This document shows, one piece after another, positions 1 to 9,124 of a stretch of 55,877 bases of DNA (position 1 is the stretch's first letter; every line of letters begins with the position of its first letter). Source of the stretch: Bacteroidota bacterium (GTDB taxonomy: Bacteria > Bacteroidota > Ignavibacteria > Kryptoniales > JAKASW01). The notes under the pieces are model-generated. The model had not been told where the DNA came from. It did not search any database and saw nothing but the letters and a program-made list of their open reading frames with translations. A program made the translations under genes and the position numbers. The DNA lies in assembly GCA_021845665.1 (NCBI GenBank), contig JAJZVO010000026.1:1-55877 (forward strand). Reading direction: 5' to 3'.

Positions 1-968
1 TGTTTGGCCTTGTATCGATGGTAGAACTTGTCAAATATCCTCGAGAGTTCCTGCTGGGGCATTCCCACTCCAGTATCCGCAACCTCCAGCCTTACGCGGT
101 CTCCGTCGGCTGCAGCTGACAGAGTGACGGACCCGTTCGAGCTGAATTTAATCGAATTGGAGAGAAGGCGTCCGATGATATCCCTGATCAGGGTATCGGA
201 AGCCACGACGCGTAAAGGCTTCTCGACCTTCACGTTAAACGCCAGCTCCTTGCCTGTCGCGAGCGGAGTATACTCGTCAACGACCGACTTAAGCGACTCG
301 GACAAATCGAATTCACGCTTGTCTGCTTGATAATAGCTTGCCGTCTGACCGGAATCGATCTGGATTGTTATCAGGAAATCGTCGACGAGGTTCTTCAGCC
401 TGCCGCCGCCGTGATGGATCAAGTCGGCAAACTCTTTCAGCTCGTTCGTGGTAATCGACGAGGCCGCGCTGCTGATTATCTCGGAGAAGCCGATGATGTA
501 CGTCAGGGGGGTATTGAGTTCATGAGAGAGAGTCGAGAGGATCTGTTCCTTCAGAGCGTCGAACTCGTTTTGCATCGCACTGCGCATGGACGCGGCGCGT
601 TTCAGTTTGCCTCTTACTGTAGTGACAAGCTCGTCAATATCGATCGGCTTGGTAAGGTAGTCATCCGCTCCAAGCTCCTTTCCTTCGCGAACATGCGCGC
701 GATCGGACAGAGCACTCAAGAAAATGAACGGAACCGACCGAAGTTCAGGAATGCCCTGGACTTTCTCGTAAAACTCAAATCCGCCCATCTCGGGCATATA
801 GATATCGCTGATGATCAGATCCGGTTTCTCTGTCTCCAGGAAATGCAGAGCTAACGACGCATCCTTCGCGCTCAGGGTACGATACCCCTCATCCTCAAGG
901 ATGGTAGAGAACAACTCCAGATTAGCCTGCTCGTCGTCGACGAGCAAGATGAGTGCGGGGTCTGCCAA
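1..968 (-). CDS. Receiver-histidine kinase hybrid, 3' end cut by window edge
   Basis: The minus strand reads open from a TTG at 968 to the window edge. Residues 1-120 form a CheY-like receiver: acidic pair and DDEQ near residue 10, phospho-acceptor Asp in the segment LIISDIYMPEMGG, and the conserved Lys in DDYLTKP. A HisKA dimerisation helix follows with H-box LSHELNTP. An HATPase domain comes next, with the Asn-box region and G1 box DTGVGMP, and the sequence leaves the window just after the F box FDKFYH. There is no membrane segment, so it is a cytoplasmic receiver-kinase of the type that is itself a phosphorelay target. The start is unusual: the only in-frame start after the secG stop is TTG, 15 bases downstream of that stop, so it is probably co-transcribed with secG. 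Partner regulator unknown. Confidence 0.85.
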   Translation of the reverse strand, partial: MADPALILLVDDEQANLELFSTILEDEGYRTLSAKDASLALHFLETEKPDLIISDIYMPEMGGFEFYEKVQGIPELRSVPFIFLSALSDRAHVREGKELGADDYLTKPIDIDELVTTVRGKLKRAASMRSAMQNEFDALKEQILSTLSHELNTPLTYIIGFSEIISSAASSITTNELKEFADLIHHGGGRLKNLVDDFLITIQIDSGQTASYYQADKREFDLSESLKSVVDEYTPLATGKELAFNVKVEKPLRVVASDTLIRDIIGRLLSNSIKFSSNGSVTLSAAADGDRVRLEVADTGVGMPQQELSRIFDKFYHRYKAK

Positions 969-983
969 TTTGATAGGGCCCGG

Positions 984-1334
984 TTATTTCTGAGGAGTGG
1001 GTGCGGGTGTTTGAAGCGGAACCTGTGGGACCTGCTGTGCAGGAAGGCTTCGCTGGCCCTGCGTCTGAAGAAAGCTCTTCTGCTGATTCGTCGCCTTGCT
1101 AGGCAGGAAAAAGAGATTAATCAGAAATGCCAGGGCAATGAACACCGTGCCGAGAATTGCCGTCATCCTCGACAGAATATCCGCAGTCTTTCTCACTCCA
1201 AACATATTGCCGAATCCTGCACTTGCCCCCCCGAAGGAACCAGCTAAACCTCCCCCTTTGCTCGATTGCATCAACACAACCACGATCAGAAGAATGGCTA
1301 CGATGATTTCCAATACGACTAAGAATGCGTACAA
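984..1334 (-). CDS. secG: Preprotein translocase subunit SecG
   Basis: Accessory subunit of the SecYEG inner-membrane protein-export channel. The 116-residue product has two membrane helices, about residues 3-22 and 57-76. They flank the conserved cytoplasmic loop, which reads LMQSSKGGGLAGSFGG followed by a second glycine-rich stretch ending in FG. The helix 1-loop-helix 2 pattern is diagnostic. The C-terminal 40 residues are Gln/Pro-rich and variable, as is common in this phylum. The start is TTG, with AAGGTG six bases upstream. The gene is followed 15 bases later by the receiver-kinase. Apart from the start codon there is nothing unusual. Confidence 0.95.
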   Translation of the reverse strand: MYAFLVVLEIIVAILLIVVVLMQSSKGGGLAGSFGGASAGFGNMFGVRKTADILSRMTAILGTVFIALAFLINLFFLPSKATNQQKSFLQTQGQRSLPAQQVPQVPLQTPAPTPQK

Positions 1335-1414
1335 CTCTTCACCTTTGTTTTAGATAGAATTTAGCCCCTTCCGGTCTGAAATGCAATTATCTGCTTCATT
1401 TTCGCCTGAAACGT

Positions 1415-2149
1415 TCATTCTCTCCCGCCGTCGGTCTCCCGGTTCCACGCAAAAGGGCTGAAATTTGTCGAATCATCGAAAGTATCCATACTTTCCGACC
1501 GCTTCAGAAATCCGACGACAGCGTAGGTCAGAGGGGTGGCAATTGTCTCGTAGGCTGACTTCACCAGCCATTGGGAAACGATCAGCGTGACGAGCCCGTT
1601 CGCCGGTACCAGTCCGGCAAAAGCCAAACTCGCAAAGATCGATGAATCGGCAAGCTGACCGACTATTGTCGAGCCGATGGTCCGGGTCCACAGGTATTTC
1701 CCGGCGGTTGCGATCTTCATTTTTGCAAGAACAAATGAGTTGAGGAACTCGCCGGCAAGGTATGCTACGAACGATGCCGCCAGCAAACGCGGAGCCATGC
1801 TAAAGATCGAAGAGTACGCCTCTTGTGATACTGCGGGAGACCCCAACGTATTCCAGATGGATGCAGGCGGAAGATAGATGCTGACAAGAATAACTAACAC
1901 AGCAAAGAGGTTGCAGGCGAACCCGATCCAGATTACCTGACGGGCGCGCGCGTAGCCGTAGACTTCGGTAAGCACATCGCCGAATATATAGGAAACCGGG
2001 AACACGATGGTCCCGGCAGGAAGGAACACCGGACCGAAGGAGAACAGCTTGACGGCAATAATGTTTGAAATAATAAGGCTGGTGACGAAGACGGCCGCTA
2101 TGGCCGGGAGCCATCTCTCCCGCCCCGACGGAGCGATAGCCGAGTTCAT
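1415..2149 (-). CDS. yhhQ: Queuosine precursor transporter (YhhQ/DUF165 family)
   Basis: Integral inner-membrane protein of about 245 residues with six to seven hydrophobic helices. It carries the family hallmarks: an N-terminal helix with SLIISNIIAVKLF, then FPVSYIFGDVLTEVYGYARAR, and a later TIGSTIVGQLADSSIF segment. The family imports 7-cyano-7-deazaguanine (preQ0) or related bases for queuosine synthesis. The start is set by the four-base ATGA overlap with the stop of queF, and a longer upstream reading is just queF in another frame. The pairing with queF supports the substrate: imported preQ0 would be reduced directly by the neighbouring enzyme. Confidence 0.92.
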   Translation of the reverse strand: MNSAIAPSGRERWLPAIAAVFVTSLIISNIIAVKLFSFGPVFLPAGTIVFPVSYIFGDVLTEVYGYARARQVIWIGFACNLFAVLVILVSIYLPPASIWNTLGSPAVSQEAYSSIFSMAPRLLAASFVAYLAGEFLNSFVLAKMKIATAGKYLWTRTIGSTIVGQLADSSIFASLAFAGLVPANGLVTLIVSQWLVKSAYETIATPLTYAVVGFLKRSESMDTFDDSTNFSPFAWNRETDGGRE

Positions 2150-2586
2150 TTCTTCCCGTGTTCCGCTTCCACGCTTATGGCGATCCCGCCCCGCACGGCG
2201 AAGTCCGCGTTGACCCTGCACCACTTCGGAGAAAGAGCTTCTACAAGATCGTCGAGGATAACGTTCGCGACATGTTCATTGAAGACTCCCTGGTTCCTGA
2301 ACGACCATAAATAGAGTTTCAGCGATTTGGACTCGACGATTTTTTTGTCTGGTATGTATTGAATTGACAGCTTTGCGAAATCGGGCTGACCGGTCGCGGG
2401 ACAAAGGCAGGTGAACTCATCGGTACTGAGAGTCACGACATAGTTTCTTCCGGGATGGTGGTTGGGAAAAGTCTCCAGCTTTTTCTCCGCCGCACCTTTT
2501 CTTCCCAGCAGCGTAAGGCCGGAAAGATCTTCCTGGCGAGTCATTTTCGTTTTGACAACAGTCTTGCTATTCTTATCTATAGCCAT
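2146..2586 (-). CDS. queF: NADPH-dependent 7-cyano-7-deazaguanine reductase
   Basis: Reduces the nitrile of preQ0 to the aminomethyl group of preQ1, using two NADPH, in the queuosine tRNA-modification pathway. At 146 residues it is the short, single-domain type. The catalytic cysteine sits in LCPATGQPDF (Cys62, with the general acid Asp69), and the QueF signature ESKSLKLYLWSFRNQG follows about 15 residues later. A second cysteine (Cys60) lies two residues before the nucleophile. An internal Met15 is an alternative start. Its stop overlaps the transporter start (ATGA), so the two genes are translationally coupled. Confidence 0.95.
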   Translation of the reverse strand: MAIDKNSKTVVKTKMTRQEDLSGLTLLGRKGAAEKKLETFPNHHPGRNYVVTLSTDEFTCLCPATGQPDFAKLSIQYIPDKKIVESKSLKLYLWSFRNQGVFNEHVANVILDDLVEALSPKWCRVNADFAVRGGIAISVEAEHGKK

Positions 2587-2646
2587 TTCATTCCATTTTT
2601 AGTTATCTGCAGTGCGACTTCGACCTAAAGTAATCGCGGTCAGCAA

Positions 2647-3312
2647 TCAGTCCTTATCGGCGCGTTGCCGGATTTCGTTGAGCTCCCTTAGTGCGTCTTC
2701 CGCTTCAGCGCGCGGAAGGTGCCCCGCCTCAAGCTCGAAGTCGGATCTTTTCATGAGTCTCTCATAATAGGAGATACCTTCCCCGGCAAACGACGCCGAC
2801 TCATCAACCATCTCAAAAATCACGTCCTCAGCTTTATCGAATCGGCCCGAGTATTCGTAATAGTCTATAAGCTTTCGCTTCATGTCTGAAGGAAGTTCAT
2901 AGTCTTTCAGTTTCCCGATAACGGCGTCCACGTTAGCGATACCTTTCCGCCCGTCCACTTCTTCTATCCCTTTGATCTCATCCGTCATTAGCCGAAGCGC
3001 TTTGAGATAAAGTCCTGCGCTGTCCGAGTCCTCGTCTTTGAGCTCGAGTATCTCCCCTTTCTCTTTGAGAAGCACCCCGGCGGTGTAGAGTCTTGATTGG
3101 GCAAGAGACGGATCCGAACCCAGAACATTTTTGAGATCCGAGACAGGCAGGCGCTCGATCGTGTCCGTGTTCAAACCGAGCAGGGAACGTCCAGTGTTAT
3201 CTACCTCAAGCAGAGCCGCATCATAATTCTTCGTTTCTCTGAAGAAAATGATCCTTGCAAGCGCCCTCCCGAGCATGGAAAACATCCTGAGTATGTAGTC
3301 GCTTTCAAACAT
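2647..3312 (-). CDS. DUF6483-like helical protein
   Basis: A soluble 221-residue protein, predicted almost entirely alpha-helical, beginning MFESDYILRMFSMLGRALA. This start and the TPR-like helical repeats resemble DUF6483 family proteins as I remember them; I could not search. The helices around residues 140-205 (YYEYSGRFDKAEDVIFEM and YYERLMKRSDFELEAG) look like degenerate tetratricopeptide units. There is no signal peptide or membrane segment. Function is unknown. It stands alone, 60 bases upstream of queF on the same strand, and has no strong ribosome-binding site. Confidence 0.7.
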   Translation of the reverse strand: MFESDYILRMFSMLGRALARIIFFRETKNYDAALLEVDNTGRSLLGLNTDTIERLPVSDLKNVLGSDPSLAQSRLYTAGVLLKEKGEILELKDEDSDSAGLYLKALRLMTDEIKGIEEVDGRKGIANVDAVIGKLKDYELPSDMKRKLIDYYEYSGRFDKAEDVIFEMVDESASFAGEGISYYERLMKRSDFELEAGHLPRAEAEDALRELNEIRQRADKD

Positions 3313-3496
3313 GATTCAGTCAATCAATTCAGCATTTCATTCACGATTGTCTACCTGGCATGAAAAATTAAGAAGTGGACGAGTCAGAAACCAGTGACTC
3401 CGGAAATGCGCATCGCCGAAGACAAAGAAATCGGGACACGAGTGTCACGATGAAGTATGCAGGGATATTCTTTCCTATGGCATAAGAAGCATGATT

Positions 3497-4444
3497 TCAA
3501 AACAGCAAATCCTGTGGCCCCATGCTCACCTTCTCCGCTGTCTTCTCAAGCTCGGGAAAATATTTTATGACGGTTTCGGGCATCCTGACTCTCTCCTGGT
3601 TCCTGAGCCGCCTGATAAGTTCCAAAGCATTTGCGACCGCTTTGCCCATAGGGTGGTTGTTCGCCACAACGTAGATCCGGTTTCATGGCTCGCCGGCTTT
3701 CCTGATCTTCGCCTCGATCTCATCGAGTTCCGGCCCGCTGTACAGATAGTTGTACCGCTCGTTTCTCCCCGGCTCGTTCAAATCGAAAGAGCCGCGCGCG
3801 GACCTTTTCTGCGCCAGGGATTTTCTCCCGAGTTCCCAGGCTTCCTGGTTCCTGCCGTGAAGCCTGAAATAGCCGACTTCACCGAGGATAGCCGGTCCCA
3901 GACCGACCATGCCTTCGAGACCCGGCTGATCTATAGCAATCACCTCCGCATGCCGATCCGCAATGAACTTGGAAGCCTTATCAGTGTACCACGATGAGTG
4001 ACGCAGCTCCAGGAAAAGCTTTATGCCGGCAAACCCATCTATGATCGAAGATATCCTGTCCCTGGCCATAGGAGTATCCCTGAAATACTCGGAGAATTGC
4101 ACAAGGAGCCCACCCAGTCTTTGTGATTCCGCGAAAGGGGCGAGAAATTCCGAAACGACGGCCTTACCGGCTGAGGTCTCATGCACCTCATCCGCTCGGC
4201 CATGAGTGAAGCTCCTGTAAAGCTTAACTAGGAAGACGAACCTGTCGTTGGACTCGACTTCCCGGAGCCATTTTTCAGCAACCGCGGGGGAGAAATGACG
4301 GTAGAAGGTGCTGTTCACCTCAACGCAATCGAAGAAGCCCGAGTAGAAGGAAAGGCGAGAGAAGCCTTTGGGCGGGTTCACCGGATAAAACGGCCCCACC
4401 CAATCTTCATAACTCCAACCGGCCGTTCCACCGACCACTTCCAA
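3497..4444 (-). pseudogene. DUF72 (YecE-like) gene interrupted by an in-frame TGA
   Basis: The reading frame encodes a DUF72 TIM-barrel protein. It opens with GTAGWSYEDWVGPFYP and continues with VEVNSTFYR, LGGLLVQFSEYFR and FLELRHSSW. An in-frame TGA at 3683-3685 stops it after KIRKAGEP. The same frame then resumes with the expected C-terminal block, IYVVANNHPMGKAVANALEL, and runs to a TGA at 3497. A single C-to-T change (CGA to TGA) would explain the lesion; no base is gained or lost. The likely start is a TTG at 4444, placed seven bases after GGAGG; a TTG further out at 4486 is possible. The family's function is unsettled. The truncated product would lack the last strand and helix of the barrel. 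No Cys is expected here, so selenocysteine is unlikely. Confidence 0.8.
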
Positions 4445-4566
4445 ATGAAGTCCTCCGTTGTAACGTGACAACACAAGGTCGGTCAAACGGAGAACATCTT
4501 CAATTCACAACCGATCTGCGCTTCATCCCGGGATCCCAGGGAAATACCGAGAAGACTATCGGAAGA

Positions 4567-5100
4567 TCATAGGAGAATTGAAAACCCTACCAGGATCCTT
4601 CTGGCAAATACATTTTCTTTAAAGCCGTGGATATCGGCTTTGAATGCCTGATAGCGGTACTCGATTCTCACCAACGATCTTCCACCGAGCACCATTATTT
4701 TCAGACCGCCGCCCGCATTGAGGAAGGTGATCGCAGAGAGATAAGTCGCATCCTTCTGGAGGGGTTGGTAGAACGGGAAGCCGTTCCCAGCTCCGTAACC
4801 TACCAGGACAAATGGTACGAATATATTGTATCCCATACCGTAGCTATAGGAAATATTGCCGCTCGCATTGACCGCAGGACTTTGCCCTCTGAATGCGGCC
4901 CACGCGATCTCAGGTTCCAGAGAGAGACCTGGCAAGACAAAGAGCCCCGGGCGGAAAGCCAGAGCGATCTGGTTATGCCCCCCGCCCGGATCGGAAAAAG
5001 AGTTTGCATCAGTGGAGAGCGACATTTCCCATCGTGGCAGGAACCCCTGGCAAAATGCAGTCGTGGGAAGAAAGGCTGCTAAAAAGAGAAGCGTCTTCAT
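4567..5100 (-). CDS. Outer-membrane beta-barrel protein, small
   Basis: A 177-residue secreted protein with a clear signal peptide (MKTLLFLAAFLPTTAFCQG) followed by alternating amphipathic strands. It ends in an aromatic/hydrophobic final strand (RRILVGFSILL), the pattern of an eight-stranded OmpW/OmpX-type barrel. The start at 5100 is chosen because GAAAGG lies eight bases upstream and the signal peptide begins there; an in-frame ATG at 5133 would bury it. No enzyme motif is visible, and the function is not predictable. A similar but damaged barrel gene lies at 19407-19947. Confidence 0.75.
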   Translation of the reverse strand: MKTLLFLAAFLPTTAFCQGFLPRWEMSLSTDANSFSDPGGGHNQIALAFRPGLFVLPGLSLEPEIAWAAFRGQSPAVNASGNISYSYGMGYNIFVPFVLVGYGAGNGFPFYQPLQKDATYLSAITFLNAGGGLKIMVLGGRSLVRIEYRYQAFKADIHGFKENVFARRILVGFSILL

Positions 5101-5417
5101 ATTGTTATCCCTTTCACAGGTGTTATCACGCAAACTGTACCCGCGCCGATTTCGGACAACTCGCGGTTCAACTGTGAGATATTAGACTTTCGGTACCGGA
5201 TTTAAAGTGTCTTGGAGCACTACGTCGAAAGGGTATGCCGCACATCACATTCAACCTCAAGCGGATTCCCGATTGTAACACCTGGTCCCCCGCCCAGTCA
5301 ATGATAACCGGTATCAATCCGGCAATGTGTCTTATACAATAAACAGGAACTATCTCGTATGCTCGCCGATCCCTTGGGTCTCAAATCCGCCCGGATGCTG
5401 CCAACGACTTCACCGCT
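5101..5417. other. Intergenic spacer, 317 bases
   Basis: Separates the barrel gene from the end of the tsaD-to-lipoprotein operon. It must hold the barrel gene's promoter. I see no open frame with coding character, no strong hairpin followed by a T-run, and no repeat. Confidence 0.5.
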
Positions 5418-7082
5418 TCAATGTAGAGTAACGATGACTCCCTCGGTCGTCCATCTCGCGCGGATTTTGACGTCGTCCGGATACACCCCAAAAGGTTCGG
5501 CGAAACGGTACGGATAACTTCTTCCGTTGAAGTATGTCATCCCCGAACCACGCTGGACGTAAGCACGAATGTTGTACACGCCCGACAAGATGCCGTCCAT
5601 CTTGAAAGTGCCGTCACTATCGGCATACGTATAGAAAACCTTTCCCCTCTCGTTCCGCGCAGCGACGATAATCCTGCTACCCGGAATTACAGGCGTAACA
5701 TCGCCCTCCAGATCGCCTACCAGAGACGAGTCTACCGTCATGAAACTTCTCTTGACGACAGAATCCATTTGGGTTCCGTTCGAATCAGTCTTGTATTCAA
5801 GATTCAATGTGTACCATTCCGAAGGTTTAAGCTTGCGCAAATTTACCGAGAAGACAGTTTCCGAAGCTCGCTCGATCATTCCGGGCATAGTCTCGCCGAC
5901 ACTGTCGAGAAGAGTAACGGTCGGATTAGTCCTGATTCTGTCGATAGAAGGAATGACGAACTGGCAGAACATAGTATCGTACGCAGTAACACCTCTAAGT
6001 GAATCGGGGAAGTTGAAATAATACGGGTCTACTTTCGCGGAAGCGCTGTCCGGTAGAAATACCTGCATATTATTGCCGGCGGACATCAGGTTATTGTACG
6101 TATCCCTTAGGCTGTCAGTGGCAGTGATAAAATACTTCCGGTGAGGCTTAAAAGGTTGAGTGGTACGGATGACAATATTATACTCATTCGATTCGAGTCG
6201 TGCTGCGAAATCAACGGGAAGTGTACGGCCAGTTGCCGAATCCCGAACGACGAAGTAAGACGGTGAAAGATACGATGTATCAAGCGGCTCGCTGAATTTG
6301 AGGAGAACGAGTCCGTTGTTTGCCAATGAAGCGCTGTACAATTGAGGGTGTGATGTATCCTCCTTCGCCACGATGAAATCGACACCCGGTACTTTCTGAT
6401 CCGTGTGCGTCACCACAACATCATGAATGGCGGAAGAATAGAGATCGATTTGGGGAGCGTAGAGAAAATTTCTCATTTGATCGTCGAAGCAGATAAGACG
6501 GTACTTGGCGTCCGCAAGGCCCTGCAGAACATAACGCCCGCTGTCGTCCGATTGCGTAATGTATCTCGGGAGGGTCAGGTATGGATGGAGGGTGTCTATC
6601 TCAGGAGTGACCGGATAAGCCGCCACGGTGTAAGGCTCGGGTTTAGGCGCGTAGATCTGTCCGGAAATCATTCCGGTGTCGATCTCTGTCCCGGTCGAGA
6701 AAACGATGTTGATCGCTTTCCCGAGGTAGTTCCCATGATCGTCCTGCGCCCTGGCGCCGATCGTCAGGATATAAGTTCTGTTTTTCACGAGGGGCTTCCC
6801 GACTCTTATCGAGACCTCTTTGCCGGACCAGTCGAACTTCAGGTCATCCAGACTGTAAGGTGGAAAGAAGATTGCGCTTTCGACCGTCCTGCGAACCATG
6901 TATTTGTCGAATTTGAGTCTTATTTCTCCGGAGGTGAAATTAAGTTCGTCCGGCGTCGGTGATGACATTGTAATTTTCGGAGGGGTTGTGTCGATCGGGC
7001 CGCCAGTTGGAGGATATTGCCCGGCGCAGCCCGCGAGCACCAGCGCAAGAAGAACGAGTACCGCTTTACTTATTTTTGCCAA
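5418..7082 (-). CDS. Lipoprotein with bacterial Ig-like domains
   Basis: A 554-residue surface or periplasmic lipoprotein. The signal peptide ends in the lipobox LVLAGC, and the next residues, followed by PPTGGPIDTTPPKI, match the opening of a common Bacteroidota family. A Big_5/SbsA-type Ig-like domain covers about residues 35-130, with the pattern SPTPDELNFTSGEIRLKFDKYM and TYILTIGARAQDDHGNYLG. A carboxypeptidase-regulatory-like segment follows (GQIYAPKPEPYTVAAYP), then at least one more Ig-like repeat. The last 90 residues are another carboxypeptidase-regulatory-like beta-sandwich. The start is a TTG overlapping the last 13 bases of ubiX. It is the distal gene of the operon. Function unknown. 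Confidence 0.8.
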   Translation of the reverse strand: MAKISKAVLVLLALVLAGCAGQYPPTGGPIDTTPPKITMSSPTPDELNFTSGEIRLKFDKYMVRRTVESAIFFPPYSLDDLKFDWSGKEVSIRVGKPLVKNRTYILTIGARAQDDHGNYLGKAINIVFSTGTEIDTGMISGQIYAPKPEPYTVAAYPVTPEIDTLHPYLTLPRYITQSDDSGRYVLQGLADAKYRLICFDDQMRNFLYAPQIDLYSSAIHDVVVTHTDQKVPGVDFIVAKEDTSHPQLYSASLANNGLVLLKFSEPLDTSYLSPSYFVVRDSATGRTLPVDFAARLESNEYNIVIRTTQPFKPHRKYFITATDSLRDTYNNLMSAGNNMQVFLPDSASAKVDPYYFNFPDSLRGVTAYDTMFCQFVIPSIDRIRTNPTVTLLDSVGETMPGMIERASETVFSVNLRKLKPSEWYTLNLEYKTDSNGTQMDSVVKRSFMTVDSSLVGDLEGDVTPVIPGSRIIVAARNERGKVFYTYADSDGTFKMDGILSGVYNIRAYVQRGSGMTYFNGRSYPYRFAEPFGVYPDDVKIRARWTTEGVIVTLH

Positions 7083-7684
7083 GGCTCGAAGAGTTTTGCA
7101 TCGATATTGAATAGCGCCAGGATTCTCCCGGCCATGAAGTCGGCCAAATCGGATATCGATTTCGGCTTCTGGTAGTAGGCAGGCATGGCAGGAACGATGT
7201 GCGCGCCGGCATCCGCCGCCGCGAGAAGGTTTTTCAAATGTATCTTGTTTAAAGGTGTTTCTCGCGGGACAAGGACCAGCCTTCTCCCTTCTTTAAGAGC
7301 AACGTCTGCGGAACGCTCGATGAGGCTGCCTGCTATTCCCTGGGCAATTCCCGCGAGGGTCTTCATCGAGCAAGGAACGATCACCATGCCGTCTGTCCTG
7401 AAGGAGCCGCTCGATACAGATGCAGCCAGGTCCTTGTTGCTGTACCTTAAGATTTCACCGGTGAAGGAAGCGCCTGTGAACCTCTCTGCAAAGGCATCCA
7501 CCAGATTTGAACCTTTAAGGCTGAAACCCGTTTCGCTTTCCATAACGTACGCGCCGTAATCCGAAACGATCAGGTGGACTTCCACTTCGTGCTGGAGGAG
7601 AGTCCGTATGGTATGAAGTGCGTAAATAGCCCCGCTGGCGCCGGTCACGCCGACAATAATCTTTCGCTTGACAGTTTCAGACAC
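7070..7684 (-). CDS. ubiX: Flavin prenyltransferase UbiX
   Basis: Makes prenylated FMN, the cofactor of UbiD-type decarboxylases, from FMN and dimethylallyl phosphate. The 204-residue flavoprotein has the FMN-binding start GVTGASGAIYALHTI. It continues with the family motifs IVPCSMKTLAGIAQG, LVLVPRETPLNKIHLKNL and VPAMPAYYQKPKSISDL, so the active site looks complete. The start is GTG at 7684, overlapping the upstream membrane-protein gene by eight bases. No ubiD gene is in the window, so the client enzyme must be elsewhere. A UbiA-type prenyltransferase lies about 9 kb away, which is compatible with quinone synthesis but not proof. Confidence 0.95.
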   Translation of the reverse strand: MSETVKRKIIVGVTGASGAIYALHTIRTLLQHEVEVHLIVSDYGAYVMESETGFSLKGSNLVDAFAERFTGASFTGEILRYSNKDLAASVSSGSFRTDGMVIVPCSMKTLAGIAQGIAGSLIERSADVALKEGRRLVLVPRETPLNKIHLKNLLAAADAGAHIVPAMPAYYQKPKSISDLADFMAGRILALFNIDAKLFEPWQK

Positions 7685-9116
7685 CTGGCTTAACCCTATT
7701 GTTCACTATAACCACAGACGAAAATTCGAGAACACCTATTAAGATAAAAGCTAAAATGTTCACCATCAAAAGCTTCCCGGCACTCCCGTACGCAAAGATC
7801 AGCGCCATGGTAGCAAGAAGAGAATATGCCAGCATGTAGACAAGGTTCACTGTTTCGGGTACGCCCAGCGGCGTGAACGGCACCGAAAAAGGGAACCTTC
7901 TCTGGGCAATCGAGAACCAGCTGGCGGCTACATGGACGACGAAGTAGTATGTTGCAGCAACTGTAACCGCAACGACCGGAGGGTTAGTAAACAACGACGC
8001 AAGGAACACGAGTATCGTGACAGGAACGTGAACGCATATAAGGAGTCCCTTCCGAACCCCGAGCACAAACTTTCCCGTATCAAATTCGCCGCTGATCCTG
8101 AATAACCACCCCGCCTCATGGTCTCTTGAACTCAGCACATTCTGCGAGAGAAAATACTGTACCACTATGCCTGAAACCACAATCGATGTCAACGGTGCGA
8201 TAAAGTCCGGTGAAACGTTGCGATAAATCGGACCGAACCTCATAAACGGGAGCCGCTGCATAGACCAGTATATGGCTACCATCACGGGGGTACCGGCCAC
8301 CGCGATTGTCGACAGCCTGAATTGAGAGTTTCGGAGAAGATTCGAAAGGAAGAACATAAATCCGGCCGTCTCCTCCTCGTTGTGTATGAGCAGCGGCTTC
8401 TTCAGCCGTTCCGTGATCCCGACGAGGTCGGCAATCGAGCCTGTGCTCTCGCGTCCCAGCTTATCCACAAGCATCTCAGAGAAAGGGAACACGGCAAAGA
8501 GTACCGATAATGCGAGGAAGATGAGAACAACCGTGGACAGTATCGACACCGCATCGAGCGACATGCCGACTCTTGCCGAAAGCTGGAGCGTCGCTAGCAG
8601 AACCAGTGCCATGATTACCTGCAAAGAGGTCAAGGCACGATTAGCGATGCCTGCCGGAACCGACGCCACGGCAAACATAAGCAGAAGATAGACGGAGGCC
8701 GACGAGCAGATGGAGACGAGCAACCAGGGAATCCCGCGAGCGATGAAGCCGGCCCCTCCGGGATATAGAAGCAATGCAGGTATGAAGACGGCCGCAACGG
8801 TCAGGAAATTCAAGGCGATGATCGCGGATACGGAAGCGATGCGAGAAGAAGCGGTTGGCCGCACAAAATAGAACCGCTCTATATCGCCGCCGGAGAAGAA
8901 GAACCTTCTCGTTTCTGCTAGTGCAGTAAATAGTCCCACCCCGGCAGCAACTATGGCCATCCGCAGCTGAAAGTTACCAGCAAGTGTGGCATCCGGAGAA
9001 AGGGCGAGGAACAGCCCGATCAAGAAATCCGGCGCCAGAAATTTGAGAATACCCCTGGACTTCTCCCCCGAGATCGTCTGTTTGATCCTGAACCTGATTA
9101 TTGAGAAAACGGACAC
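7677..9116 (-). CDS. Polytopic membrane protein, ABC-exporter permease-like
   Basis: A 479-residue protein with about ten to twelve hydrophobic helices in two halves, separated by a charged cytoplasmic stretch near residues 215-245 (VDKLGRESTGSIADLVGITERLKKP). I recognise no catalytic motif. The architecture resembles ABC-2-type or daunorubicin-resistance-like permease subunits, but no ATPase gene is adjacent, so that is only a guess. The start is GTG, nine bases from the end of mltG, and its end overlaps ubiX. Its place in a dense operon suggests constitutive expression. Confidence 0.65.
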   Translation of the reverse strand: MSVFSIIRFRIKQTISGEKSRGILKFLAPDFLIGLFLALSPDATLAGNFQLRMAIVAAGVGLFTALAETRRFFFSGGDIERFYFVRPTASSRIASVSAIIALNFLTVAAVFIPALLLYPGGAGFIARGIPWLLVSICSSASVYLLLMFAVASVPAGIANRALTSLQVIMALVLLATLQLSARVGMSLDAVSILSTVVLIFLALSVLFAVFPFSEMLVDKLGRESTGSIADLVGITERLKKPLLIHNEEETAGFMFFLSNLLRNSQFRLSTIAVAGTPVMVAIYWSMQRLPFMRFGPIYRNVSPDFIAPLTSIVVSGIVVQYFLSQNVLSSRDHEAGWLFRISGEFDTGKFVLGVRKGLLICVHVPVTILVFLASLFTNPPVVAVTVAATYYFVVHVAASWFSIAQRRFPFSVPFTPLGVPETVNLVYMLAYSLLATMALIFAYGSAGKLLMVNILAFILIGVLEFSSVVIVNNRVKPGV

Positions 9117-9124
9117 AGTGGCAC

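Noticed and set aside
28-993. Three overlapping plus-strand open frames at the left end
   Set aside because: They lie opposite a receiver-histidine kinase with all motifs in order on the minus strand; they are shadows.
3683-3685. Selenocysteine codon in DUF72
   Set aside because: The family has no conserved Cys here and no stem-loop of SECIS type is apparent just downstream; a point mutation is simpler.
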